Source: JAWLAT01 sp041395325 (lineage in GTDB: Bacteria; Pseudomonadota; Gammaproteobacteria; Xanthomonadales; SZUA-5). From it: a stretch of 64,000 bases of DNA. Where the stretch lies: positions 1-64,000 of the forward strand of contig JAWLAT010000013.1 of assembly GCA_041395325.1 (NCBI GenBank). The letters are read 5' to 3'. The stretch's first letter is position 1; the number at the start of each line of letters is the position of its first letter. A program made the position numbers and the translations under genes. The notes under the pieces were generated by a model, which searched no databases, was not told where the DNA came from, and saw nothing but the letters and a program-made list of their open reading frames with translations. Below, piece after piece: positions 17,567-25,663 of the stretch.

Positions 17567-17899
17567 ATGAACCCCGCTTCGATGCTTGTCCGCGCGCTTC
17601 GTCCGTTGGCACTTGCGACACTGCTCTTGCCCATGGTCGGCTCCCTCGCACAGGCCGGCGAACCGGCCGATCTGGCGCAGATTCACGGCCGCATCCAGTT
17701 CGTCACCAGTTTCCCCGACTACAAGGTCAAGATCGTCAGCAGCTTCGCCGATCTGCACGTGCAGCAGGTCAACAGCTTTCCCGACGACCCGGGCCAATGG
17801 CAGATCGTCGACAGCTTCCCCGACTACAAGATCCAGATCGTCGAGAGCTTTCCGGACTTCACGATCAAGTATGTGGAGAGTTTTCCGGGGGTGCAGTAG
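17567..17899 (+). CDS. Small secreted repeat protein, 7(1) septoil knot-like
   Basis: The 110-residue product has a signal peptide ending near LAQAGE (residue 31). The remaining 80 residues are short repeats of about 13-17 residues: VTSFPDYKVKIV, VSSFADLHVQQV, VNSFPDDPGQWQIV, VDSFPDYKIQIV, VESFPDFTIKYV, VESFPG. The alternation of SFPD with beta-strand triplets resembles proteins annotated as 7(1) septoil knot domain, as far as I recall; this is a tentative match. Expected location is periplasmic or extracellular. It is divergent from coaD and followed by heptad repeats at 17913. The function is unknown. Confidence 0.72.
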   Translation: MNPASMLVRALRPLALATLLLPMVGSLAQAGEPADLAQIHGRIQFVTSFPDYKVKIVSSFADLHVQQVNSFPDDPGQWQIVDSFPDYKIQIVESFPDFTIKYVESFPGVQ

Positions 17900-17912
17900 G
17901 GCCGCAGCGGTC

Positions 17913-17947
17913 AGGGCCCAGGGCACAGGGCACAGGGCTCAGGGCCC
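17913..17947 (+). repeat. Five tandem heptads AGGGCNC (arm 1 of a flanking pair)
   Basis: Five in-phase heptads AGGGCCC, AGGGCAC, AGGGCAC, AGGGCTC, AGGGCCC lie 13 bases after the stop of the preceding gene. The inverse array is at 18740-18767, so the two flank the gene at 18021-18665. The same unit forms both arms of the element at 21282-21381. Confidence 0.8.
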
Positions 17948-18020
17948 AGCGAAGGGCGCGGTCGGGCAGTCGTGTCGCAAGTCTGGAAGCTGGTGCGCTG
18001 GTAGGTTTGGGGAGACGAAA

Positions 18021-18665
18021 TTGGAAAACTTGGGACGGCGTTTCGGGAGTCCCTGGGTTATCTGGCTGGGTGCCGCGCTGCTGCCGACGCTCAGTGAGGC
18101 CTGCATCCAGTTTCCACCGGTTGAGCTGGATACCGAGCGCGCTGTCGGGGCGGCGTCTGCGTACGCCGAACTCAACGGACTTGCCATCGAGTCCAGCCAA
18201 GCCTGGGGCGCGGGTGACTCGATCGGCTTCACACTGCAATTCGAAGCGCATGACAAGGATCCCGATGGCGTCGAACGGCATCACGAGCTGCGCTGCTGGC
18301 CGCGCTGCCTGCCGCCTATCCTGCGTCGGAGCGTCTTGTTCCCCGGTCAGTCGCAGCGGATGGTTTTGCATGGCGACATCAGCATCGACGAGGCCAGAGA
18401 GGTCGTGGCCTTCGTGCAGGCTGCACTGTTGAGCGAGGATGGCCAATATCCGGTCTCTATGGGCGATGTGGCCATGCAGCAACCGGGGCCACTGCCGATC
18501 ACCGGCCTGGCTCGCGACGGCGATGGCTATGTTCTGGACCTGAACCCGCCAGCGAGCATCCCGCGGCCGTGCCTGCTCCATCGCGTCCGCGTAGAGAGGC
18601 AACGCTGCACCGGTGATGCCTGCGAGTGGGTGCTGGTTGCCAACGAAGTGGTTGGGTTGCCGTAG
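18021..18665 (+). CDS. Hypothetical secreted protein (TTG start)
   Basis: The frame is open from 17586, but I start at the TTG at 18021 because GGGGAG lies seven bases upstream and a signal peptide begins here (ENLGRRFGSPWVIWLGAALLPTLSEA). The product is 214 residues. The mature part has six cysteines, including CWPRC and CLLHRVRVERQRCTGDAC, suggesting disulphides outside the cytosol. I do not recognise the family. The gene is bounded on both sides by GC heptad repeats of opposite orientation (17913-17947 and 18740-18767), which is unusual and may mark it as an inserted or mobile unit; that is speculation. Confidence 0.6.
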   Translation: MENLGRRFGSPWVIWLGAALLPTLSEACIQFPPVELDTERAVGAASAYAELNGLAIESSQAWGAGDSIGFTLQFEAHDKDPDGVERHHELRCWPRCLPPILRRSVLFPGQSQRMVLHGDISIDEAREVVAFVQAALLSEDGQYPVSMGDVAMQQPGPLPITGLARDGDGYVLDLNPPASIPRPCLLHRVRVERQRCTGDACEWVLVANEVVGLP

Positions 18666-18739
18666 CGAGGTCGTTGCGCCTACGAACCGATCTTGCTCGA
18701 TCGCATACCGCGACGATCGATGTCCGCGGCGACCCCTCT

Positions 18740-18767
18740 GGGCCCTGGGCCCTGAGCCCTGGGCCCT
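18740..18767 (-). repeat. Four tandem heptads GGGCCCT (inverse arm)
   Basis: GGGCCCT, GGGCCCT, GAGCCCT, GGGCCCT run in phase just before the trpC stop codon region (18777). They are the reverse complement of the AGGGCNC array at 17913-17947. Confidence 0.8.
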
Positions 18768-18776
18768 TTCAACCCA

Positions 18777-19565
18777 TCACCCAAACAACTGCGCGTAGGC
18801 CCGCTCCGGTTCGCCGCCCCGCATCAGTGACTCGCCGACCAGGAAGGCATGCACACCGGCGGCGCGCATGCGGTCGACGTCTTCGCGTTGGTGGATGCCG
18901 CTCTCGGTGACCAGCAGGCGGTCGGCCGGGACGCGCTGGCGCAGTTCCAGCGTGGTCTCCAGGCGGGTCTGGAAGGTGCGCAGATTGCGGTTGTTGATGC
19001 CGATCAGCGTACTGCCGGCATCGAGTGCGCGCTCAAGCTCGGCGGCGTCGTGCACTTCAACCAGCACATCGAGCTGCTGTTCGGTGGCGCAGGCCTGCAG
19101 TTCGAGCAGCTGCGACTGATTCAGGGCAGCGACGATCAGCAGTACTGCGTCGGCGCCGAGCGCGCGTGCTTCGATGATCTGATAGGGGTCGACGTTGAAG
19201 TCCTTGCGAATGACCGGCAGCGGACAGGCGGAGCGGGCCTGCTGCAGATGCGCATCGGCGCCACCGAAGTGATCGATGTCGGTCAGCACCGACAGGCAAG
19301 CGGCGCCGGCACGCGCGTAGGCGCTGGCCACCGTGGCCGGATCGGCCTGCTCGGCGATCCAGCCCTTGCTGGGGCTGCGCCGCTTGAACTCGGCAATGAC
19401 GCCGGGCCTGCCGTCGGCGATGGCAGCGCTCAGCGCGTTCCGGAACCCCCGCGGTGGCGGCTGCGCGGTGGCATCGGCCAGCAGCGCGGGTTCGCTCTGC
19501 CGACGCCGGCGTTCGGCCACTTCCTGCCGCTTGCGCGCCAGAATCTGGTCGAGGATGTCGCTCAT
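18777..19565 (-). CDS. trpC: Indole-3-glycerol phosphate synthase
   Basis: Converts carboxyphenylaminodeoxyribulose phosphate to indoleglycerol phosphate in tryptophan synthesis. The TIM barrel has 262 residues. Signature segments are VIAEFKRRSPSKGWI (catalytic lysine region), LSVLTDIDHFGGA, LPVIRKDFNVDPYQI, LLIVAAL, LVEVHDAAELERAL, IGINNRNLRTF and LVTESGI. The start overlaps the trpD stop as ATGA, so trpG-trpD-trpC is one operon. It is single-domain, not fused to TrpF. Confidence 0.97.
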   Translation of the reverse strand: MSDILDQILARKRQEVAERRRRQSEPALLADATAQPPPRGFRNALSAAIADGRPGVIAEFKRRSPSKGWIAEQADPATVASAYARAGAACLSVLTDIDHFGGADAHLQQARSACPLPVIRKDFNVDPYQIIEARALGADAVLLIVAALNQSQLLELQACATEQQLDVLVEVHDAAELERALDAGSTLIGINNRNLRTFQTRLETTLELRQRVPADRLLVTESGIHQREDVDRMRAAGVHAFLVGESLMRGGEPERAYAQLFG

Positions 19566-20584
19566 GCCTCCACCTCGCGCTGACTCTCGGCGACATAGGT
19601 CTGCAGGCGCTCGGCAGCCGCGCCGGTGGCCAGCAGCACGCGGGCTTGCGCCACGCCATCGGCCAGCGAGTCGCAGCAGTCGGCGGCGTACAGGGCGGCA
19701 CCGGCGTTGAGTGCGACCAGGTCGGCGGCCGGACCGGGCTCGCCGGCCAGCACGCGGCGAATCAGTGCCAGGCTTTCGGCCGGCGATCCCACTTGCAGAC
19801 CGTCCAGCGATTGCCGTCGTACGCCCAGGTCCTCCGGCTCGATGCGCCGGCAGCGAACCTGGCCGTCGCGCAGCTCGGCCACCTGGGTCGGTGCTGCCAG
19901 GCTGATCTCGTCCAGGCCGTCCTCGGCGTGCACGACCAGTACATGGCGGGCGCCGAGTTCGCGCAGCACCTCGGCCAGCGGTTGTACCCAGCGGCCGTCG
20001 TAGACACCCAGCACCTGTTGGGTGGCACCGGCCGGATTGGTCAGCGGGCCCAGCAGATTGAACAGCGTGCGCAGCCCCAGCGCCTTGCGCACCGGCGCGG
20101 CGTGGCGCATGGCGGCGTGATGGCTCGGGGCGAACAGAAAGCCGAAGCCGCTGGCCTGCAGGCAGTCGCCGACGCGCTCGGCGGACAACTCCAGCCGCGC
20201 GCCGGCGGCTTCGAGCAGATCGGCGCTGCCGGAGCTGCTGGAAACCGAGCGATTGCCATGCTTGGCCACCCGGGCGCCACCAGCGGCGGCGACAAAGGCC
20301 GCCGCGGTCGAGACATTGAACAGACTGGCGCCATCACCGCCGGTGCCGACGATGTCGAGCAGACCTTCGCCCGACCACGGCACCGGACGCGCCAGCGAAC
20401 GCATCACGCGTGCCGCGGCGGCGATCTCGGTGACGGTCTCGCCCTTCATTCGCAAGGCGACCAGGAAGGCGGCCAGCTGCACCGGCTCGCTGTGGCCACC
20501 CATGATGGATTGCATGGCCGCCTCCATCTCGGCGGCCTCCAGATGCCGGCCTTCGACCAGCGTCGGCAGATACGGCGACAGCAT
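19562..20584 (-). CDS. trpD: Anthranilate phosphoribosyltransferase
   Basis: Transfers phosphoribosyl from PRPP to anthranilate. The 340-residue chain starts at the ATG at 20584, which has GAGGA six bases upstream; the TTG immediately before it is not needed. Motifs: the PRPP-binding loop DIVGTGGDG, KHGNRSVSSSSGSADLLEA, FLFAPSHHAAM, RTLFNLLGPLTNPA and VVHAEDGLDE. The gene overlaps trpC by 4 bases and follows trpG after a 28-base gap. No fused glutaminase domain is present. Confidence 0.97.
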   Translation of the reverse strand: MLSPYLPTLVEGRHLEAAEMEAAMQSIMGGHSEPVQLAAFLVALRMKGETVTEIAAAARVMRSLARPVPWSGEGLLDIVGTGGDGASLFNVSTAAAFVAAAGGARVAKHGNRSVSSSSGSADLLEAAGARLELSAERVGDCLQASGFGFLFAPSHHAAMRHAAPVRKALGLRTLFNLLGPLTNPAGATQQVLGVYDGRWVQPLAEVLRELGARHVLVVHAEDGLDEISLAAPTQVAELRDGQVRCRRIEPEDLGVRRQSLDGLQVGSPAESLALIRRVLAGEPGPAADLVALNAGAALYAADCCDSLADGVAQARVLLATGAAAERLQTYVAESQREVEA

Positions 20585-20612
20585 CAAACGTCCTCGGTTG
20601 GGCCCGTCGCCC

Positions 20613-21218
20613 TCAGGCGATGGCGGCCAGCGACAGCTGATCGCGCTGCAGGAAGTTGCGCAGCAGCTGCTTGCCGGCCAGGGTCAGAATCGACTCGGGA
20701 TGGAACTGCACGCCTTCAATCGGCAGATCGCGGTGCCGCAGTCCCATGATTTCATCGCGCTCACCGTTGTCCCGTTCGGTCCACGCAGTGACTTCCAGGC
20801 AATCTGGCAGGCTGTCCTGCGCCACGATCAGCGAGTGATAGCGGGTGGCTTGCAATGGCGAGTCCAGCCCGGTGAAAACGCCGGCACCGGCGTGGTGAAT
20901 CGGCGAGGTCTTGCCATGCATCACCTGGCGCGCACGCACCACTTCGCCACCAAAGGCCTGACCGATGGCCTGGTGCCCCAGACACACGCCCAACAGCGGG
21001 ATCTGCGGACCCAGTTCCTGCACCACCTGCAACGAAACGCCCGCTTCGTTCGGGGTGCATGGACCCGGCGAGATGACGATCTGCGAGGGCCGCATCGAGC
21101 GAATTCCGGCCACGTCGATGGCGTCGTTGCGGAACACCCGCACATCGGCACCCAGCTCGGCCAGATACTGGACGAGGTTGTAGGTGAAGCTGTCGTAGTT
21201 GTCGATGACCAGCAGCAT
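20613..21218 (-). CDS. trpG: Anthranilate synthase component II (glutamine amidotransferase)
   Basis: Class I glutaminase that supplies ammonia to the TrpE subunit; it may also serve PabB. The 201 residues include the opening LLVIDNYDSFTYNLVQYL, the oxyanion segment VISPGPCTPNEAG, the nucleophile C79 in LLGVCLGHQAIG, and the triad H173/E175 in GVQFHPESILT. It leads the trpGDC operon. trpE is not in the window. Upstream, 21219-21493 is shared with a divergent response-regulator gene and contains the heptad element. Confidence 0.96.
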   Translation of the reverse strand: MLLVIDNYDSFTYNLVQYLAELGADVRVFRNDAIDVAGIRSMRPSQIVISPGPCTPNEAGVSLQVVQELGPQIPLLGVCLGHQAIGQAFGGEVVRARQVMHGKTSPIHHAGAGVFTGLDSPLQATRYHSLIVAQDSLPDCLEVTAWTERDNGERDEIMGLRHRDLPIEGVQFHPESILTLAGKQLLRNFLQRDQLSLAAIA

Positions 21219-21281
21219 GGGTGTGGCACGGTGCGAGTTCAGCGGACTGGAAGTCTACGGCATTGGGTGGGGGGTGCGCTG

Positions 21282-21381
21282 AGGGCCCAGGGCAAAGGGC
21301 CCAGCTGGTCCGGCGCTTTCGTGACCTGGAGGCTGGAGGACGCGCGCTCTTCTGTGCCCTGGGCCCTGAGCCCTGTGCCCT
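21282..21381. repeat. Inverted heptad element (GGGCCC family)
   Basis: The left arm at 21282-21302 is AGGGCCC, AGGGCAA, AGGGCCC. The right arm at 21354-21381 is GTGCCCT, GGGCCCT, GAGCCCT, GTGCCCT. A 51-base core separates them, so a long hairpin can form. It lies in the 275-base divergent gap between trpG and the response-regulator gene at 21494. The rest of the gap shows no recognised promoter. Confidence 0.82.
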
Positions 21382-21493
21382 CCAGCCCTCCCCATGACAT
21401 TCCCCGGGCATCCTGCGGGCAACATGGCGCGCTGGCTTGCCCTGCCGCAAGGCGCTGCCTAAGCTGCGGCCAACCCTCACTACCGGCAGCAGC

Positions 21494-22183
21494 ATGGCCC
21501 GCCAGATCGCGATCATCGAGGACGAACCGGCCATCCGGGCCAACTACAGCGATGCCCTGGGCCGTTATGGCTACGAGGTCATCAGCTATGCCAGCCGGCC
21601 CGAGGCCTCGGCGGCTTTCGCGCTGCGACTGCCGGATCTGGTCTTGATCGACATCGGCCTGGGTGATGAGCCCGAAGGCGGCTTCGATCTCTGCCGCGAG
21701 CTGCGGTCGCGTTCGCAGACGCTGCCGATCATCTTCCTGTCCGCCCGAGACTCGGATTTCGACATCATCTCGGGCCTGCGGCTGGGTGCCGACGATTACC
21801 TGACCAAGGACATCAGCCTGCAGCATCTGCTGACGCGCATCGTCTCGCTGTTCCGCCGGGTGGAGGCGCTGAGCGCGCCGCTGGGCAAGGATCAGGTGCT
21901 GGAGCAAGGGCCGCTGACGCTGGAAGTCGAGCGCATGGCAGTGAACTGGAATGGCCAGCCGGTGGCGCTGACCGTCACCGAGTTCTGGATCGTGCACGCG
22001 CTGGTGCGCTATCCCGGCCACATCAAGAACCGCGACCAGCTGATGAGCGCGGCGCAGGTGGTGGTCGATGAGGCCACCGTGACCTCGCACATCAAGCGCA
22101 TCCGCAAGAAATTCTGGGCGGTCGACCCGAACTTCGATGCCATCGACACGATCCACGGGGTCGGCTATCGCTGGAAGGCCTGA
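21494..22183 (+). CDS. Response regulator, proteobacterial dedicated sortase system type
   Basis: The 229-residue OmpR-type regulator starts at the ATG at 21494 (MARQIAIIEDE). The acidic pair is E9-D10 and the phospho-acceptor D53 in LVLIDIGLGDEPEGG; S82-A83 are in FLSARDS. The receiver ends with YLTKDISLQHL and the winged helix with VDEATVTSHIKRIRKKF and HGVGYRWKA. The overall wording matches what I recall of the regulator of the proteobacterial dedicated sortase system; the pairing with an unusual kinase downstream supports that. No sortase gene is in the window, so the assignment rests on resemblance alone. Confidence 0.85.
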   Translation: MARQIAIIEDEPAIRANYSDALGRYGYEVISYASRPEASAAFALRLPDLVLIDIGLGDEPEGGFDLCRELRSRSQTLPIIFLSARDSDFDIISGLRLGADDYLTKDISLQHLLTRIVSLFRRVEALSAPLGKDQVLEQGPLTLEVERMAVNWNGQPVALTVTEFWIVHALVRYPGHIKNRDQLMSAAQVVVDEATVTSHIKRIRKKFWAVDPNFDAIDTIHGVGYRWKA

Positions 22184-22201
22184 AGCTGGCGCTGAACCGA
22201 G

Positions 22202-24223
22202 ATGCCGCTGCGCCTCAAACTGCTGCTGATCTTTGCCGTTGCATTGGTCTTTCCGGTCGCGGGCTGGCGTTTTGTGGCCGAGATGGAAGCCACCTTGCGG
22301 CAGGGCCAGGAAGCTGCCCTGCTGGCATCGGCGCGGGCCGTCGCCCAGGCCTACGTCAGTCTGCGGCCGCAGCTGATCGAGGCCACCACCGAACCTGGTC
22401 CGTTCTACGTGCGCCCGGTGCCGGCGGCGTTGGAACTGGACGGCTATGGCGATGACTGGGCGGGCTTGAACGAGTCGGCACAGGCGCTCTCGGGCGACCG
22501 CGCCAGCGACGCGCAACTGGCCCTGGCGGTGCACGACGGGCGACTTTACCTGTGGCTGGATGTACGCGACCGCAGCGCCGTTCGGGTTGAGCCTGGACCG
22601 GGTGCGGTGGCGCCGGCCGATCACGTCGATCTGTGGCTGGCCGACGAGCGGGGGACCCGCGGCTACCGTCTGCAGAGTGGCGGCGACGGACCGGTACAGG
22701 TTCAGCCCCTGGTGGATGAGCAGGGGCGCCGCCCGACGCTCGGACTGGTCGCGGTCTGGCGCGACACGGCGACGGGCTACCGCGTCGAAGCACGCGTGCC
22801 GGCACCCGACGAACCCGGTGCGCTGGGCCTGCTGGTCAGTGACCAGCGTCTGGCCGACAGCCCGTTGGCCCTGCTGCAATATGGCAGTGGGCCGGACCAG
22901 GCTCCGGCGCGGGCCCGCCACTTGCTTTACACCTCGCCGGACGATGCGCTGTTGGCTCGCCTGTTGCCGCAACAGACACGGGCCCGCGTGGTCGGGCCTG
23001 GCGGGCATGTGATCGGGCGCAGTGGTGCCCTGAGCGAAGCCGAACAGGCCGAGCCGGATTTCGAGCAATGGCTGCGCAGCGTGCTCTATCGCTGGTTGCT
23101 GGCACCCCCTTTGGCGCCGGCCGAGGGCATGGAACCGGATCTGCAGGTGCTGCAGGGCGATCTGCTCAGCACCGGACTGCGTGGCCAGGAGCAGGTCAGC
23201 TGGCGGCCGGCGGGCTCACTGGCATCGGTGGTGCTGACCGCGGCCGTACCGCTGCCACAGGGTCATGGCGTGGTGCTGCTGGAACGGCGCATGGATGCGC
23301 TGCTGATCTGGGCCAGCCGTGGTTTGGGTGGCTTGCTGCTGGGGAGCCTGCTCGGCATGGCCCTGGCCGCCTTCATCCTGTTTGGTTACGCCAGCTACCT
23401 GAGTGTGCGCATCCGCTTCCTGCGCAACGCGGCCGAGAACGCACTGACGCCCGAAGGGCGTCTGCGCGAGGGCTTTCCACGTTCGCGCGCCAGCGACGAA
23501 ATCGGTGATCTGTCGCGCAGCTTTGCCCGCCTGCTCGATCAGGTGCATGCCTACACGGGCTATTTGCGCTCGCTGGCCGGCAAGCTGTCGCACGAACTGG
23601 CCACGCCGCTGGCCGTCGTGCGCTCTTCGCTGGAGAACCTGGAGCAGGCCGAATTGCCGGACTCGGCCCGGATCTATGCCGAGCGGGCCCGCGGTGGCGC
23701 CGAGCGCCTGCGCTCGATCCTGCGGGCCATGAGCGAGGCCGGTCGCATCGAGCGCGCCGTGGACGGGGCCGAAGCCGAGCAGTTCGATCTGGCCGAACTC
23801 GTGCGCAATGCCGCGGCTGGCTATCGCGGCCTGGCCGATGGCCCCGAGTGGCGTCTGCGTGTGCCCGATGCCCCGCTGCCTTTTCGCGGCGCGCCCGAGC
23901 TGTTGCATCAGGCGCTGGACAAGCTGGTCGACAATGCGCTCGGCTTTGCGCCAGCAGAGGGTTGGATCGAGATTGGCTGCGTCCCGACCAGTCAGGGCGC
24001 GCGCTTGTGGGTTTCCAACGCCGGTCCGGCGCTGCCGGCGGAAATGCAGGATCGGCTCTTCGAATCGCTGGTTTCGTTGCGCAGCGGCGGGGAAGGTCCG
24101 CACCTGGGACTGGGTCTGTACATCGTGCGCCTGGTGGCCGAGTTGCACCATGGTCAGGCCAGTGCGAAGAACCTGGGTGGAGGCGACGGCGTGGTTTTCA
24201 GCATGGATCTGCGGCCTCTGTAG
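22202..24223 (+). CDS. Sensor histidine kinase, proteobacterial dedicated sortase system type
   Basis: The 673-residue kinase starts 18 bases after the regulator. A signal-anchor helix (about 5-21) precedes a 340-residue extracytoplasmic region. Its first half (residues about 72-215, starting ALELDGYGDDWAGL and including LYLWLDVRD and ADHVDLWLAD) looks like a carbohydrate-binding CBM9-type fold. A second helix (about 373-400), HAMP-like linker and HisKA/HATPase domains follow. H464 lies in KLSHELATPLAVV, where the usual Arg of HELRTP is Ala. N box: LDKLVDNALGFAP; G2 box: HLGLGLYIV. This architecture fits the dedicated sortase system kinase. Ligand and targets are not known. Confidence 0.85.
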   Translation: MPLRLKLLLIFAVALVFPVAGWRFVAEMEATLRQGQEAALLASARAVAQAYVSLRPQLIEATTEPGPFYVRPVPAALELDGYGDDWAGLNESAQALSGDRASDAQLALAVHDGRLYLWLDVRDRSAVRVEPGPGAVAPADHVDLWLADERGTRGYRLQSGGDGPVQVQPLVDEQGRRPTLGLVAVWRDTATGYRVEARVPAPDEPGALGLLVSDQRLADSPLALLQYGSGPDQAPARARHLLYTSPDDALLARLLPQQTRARVVGPGGHVIGRSGALSEAEQAEPDFEQWLRSVLYRWLLAPPLAPAEGMEPDLQVLQGDLLSTGLRGQEQVSWRPAGSLASVVLTAAVPLPQGHGVVLLERRMDALLIWASRGLGGLLLGSLLGMALAAFILFGYASYLSVRIRFLRNAAENALTPEGRLREGFPRSRASDEIGDLSRSFARLLDQVHAYTGYLRSLAGKLSHELATPLAVVRSSLENLEQAELPDSARIYAERARGGAERLRSILRAMSEAGRIERAVDGAEAEQFDLAELVRNAAAGYRGLADGPEWRLRVPDAPLPFRGAPELLHQALDKLVDNALGFAPAEGWIEIGCVPTSQGARLWVSNAGPALPAEMQDRLFESLVSLRSGGEGPHLGLGLYIVRLVAELHHGQASAKNLGGGDGVVFSMDLRPL

Positions 24224-24432
24224 CTCGCCGCGTCCCCATCCGCTCCTCGATCCCTTCTCGGATCAAACGCTAATTGAGGTTTGGTGCATGCGTCACCACC
24301 TTTGACGAATCGGCATAGCCTGTCCGCTGGCTTTGACTCACACTTGATCACGATCGGCGGCGGAAGATGCACTTTGCGAACCCGCTACTCACAGTTCGGG
24401 CCAGTGGACGTGGCGGCGGGAGCCCGCCCGGC

Positions 24433-25659
24433 ATGAGTGTGTCCGAACGACGTGTGCGGGTCACCGATTTGCAAGTCGGCATGTATGTCAGCCAACTCGA
24501 TCGCCCCTGGGACGGTACGCCGTTCCCGCTGCAGGGTTTTCGCATCGACCATCCCAACGAGATCGAGTCACTGGCTCGGATCTGCCGTGAAGTAACCATC
24601 GACACCGAGCTGGGGCGTGCGCCGGTCGAACGCACCGCGCTGCAGAAACTGGGGTACGGCGAACAGCGATTGGGTGATCAGACGGAGCACTATCCGCTGG
24701 TGCACGACATGGCCAGCGAACTGCCGCTGGCCGCGGCTGCAATGGAGGAAGTCTGGATTCAGGCGGGCCGCGTGCTGGAGCGTCTGGCCACCGGCGTGGC
24801 CGTCCATCCGGAGGAACTGCAGGCCGCCGTGTCGCCCGTCGTGGCCAGCGTCATTCGCAATCCGGATGCGTGGTTCTGGCTCTCGGCCTTGCGTCGTCAC
24901 GACAACTACGCCTACGAGCACGCCATCAACGTCTGCGCACTGGTGGCCGTGTTTGGGCGGCACTTGGGCCTGCCGCGAGAGCGGCTGCAGCGTCTGGCAC
25001 TGGCGGGCATGTTGCAGGACGTCGGCATGACGGCGCTGCCCAATGACCTGTTGCAGCAAAGCACGCCGTTGAACGCCGATCAGCGGGCCCGTGTACTTGG
25101 CCATGTCGCTGCATCGCTGGATCTGCTGGGTCGTCAGACCAGCATCGGGGAAGATGTGCTGGAAATGATTGCGCATCACCACGAAAGGCATGATGGCAGT
25201 GGCTATCCACAAGGCCTTCGCGGCAATGCAATCCCATTGCTGGCGCGGATGCTGGGGCTGGTCGACAGCTATCACGCGATGTGCAGTGAACGTCCCTGGC
25301 GTGCCGGCCATTCGGCGCATGATGCACTGCAGTCGCTGTATCGGGAGAGCGACCGGCTGTTCCAGGCTGAATTGGTGGAGCAGTTCAGCCAGTGTCTGGG
25401 CGTCTATCCGACCGGCTCGATGGTCGAGCTGACCTCCGGCGAGGTCGCGGTGGTCACGGCGCAGAATCCGGCCCGACGGCTGTTTCCGCGCGTCACGGTA
25501 CTGACGCACGCGAACAAGCAGCTGGACCCGGCCTTCCGGCAGGCAGATCTATGGGCCGAGCGACGGCTGGTGAATGGTCAGGAGCAGCGGGTCTGGGTGG
25601 CCAAGGCCTTGCCAGCCGGCGCTCACGGTATCGATCCCGCCGCCCTGTTCCTGCTCTGA
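24433..25659 (+). CDS. HD-GYP domain protein (c-di-GMP phosphodiesterase family) with DUF3391 and altered HD dyad
   Basis: I start at the ATG at 24433 because the DUF3391 domain begins at once (RVRVTDLQVGMYVSQLDRPW) and GGGAG lies upstream; an in-frame ATG at 24367 would add 22 unconserved residues. The product is 408 residues. The HD-GYP domain spans about 150-340 with H163, H224, the H248-H250 cluster and HHERHDGSGYPQGLRG. The metal-binding HD pair, however, reads Q195-D196 (MLQDVGMTALP, codon cag), and the following conserved Lys is Met. Loss of that histidine should weaken or abolish metal binding. It could act as a c-di-GMP receptor or a poor phosphodiesterase. An EAL protein gene follows four bases later. 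Confidence 0.85.
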   Translation: MSVSERRVRVTDLQVGMYVSQLDRPWDGTPFPLQGFRIDHPNEIESLARICREVTIDTELGRAPVERTALQKLGYGEQRLGDQTEHYPLVHDMASELPLAAAAMEEVWIQAGRVLERLATGVAVHPEELQAAVSPVVASVIRNPDAWFWLSALRRHDNYAYEHAINVCALVAVFGRHLGLPRERLQRLALAGMLQDVGMTALPNDLLQQSTPLNADQRARVLGHVAASLDLLGRQTSIGEDVLEMIAHHHERHDGSGYPQGLRGNAIPLLARMLGLVDSYHAMCSERPWRAGHSAHDALQSLYRESDRLFQAELVEQFSQCLGVYPTGSMVELTSGEVAVVTAQNPARRLFPRVTVLTHANKQLDPAFRQADLWAERRLVNGQEQRVWVAKALPAGAHGIDPAALFLL

Positions 25660-25663
25660 GCAC

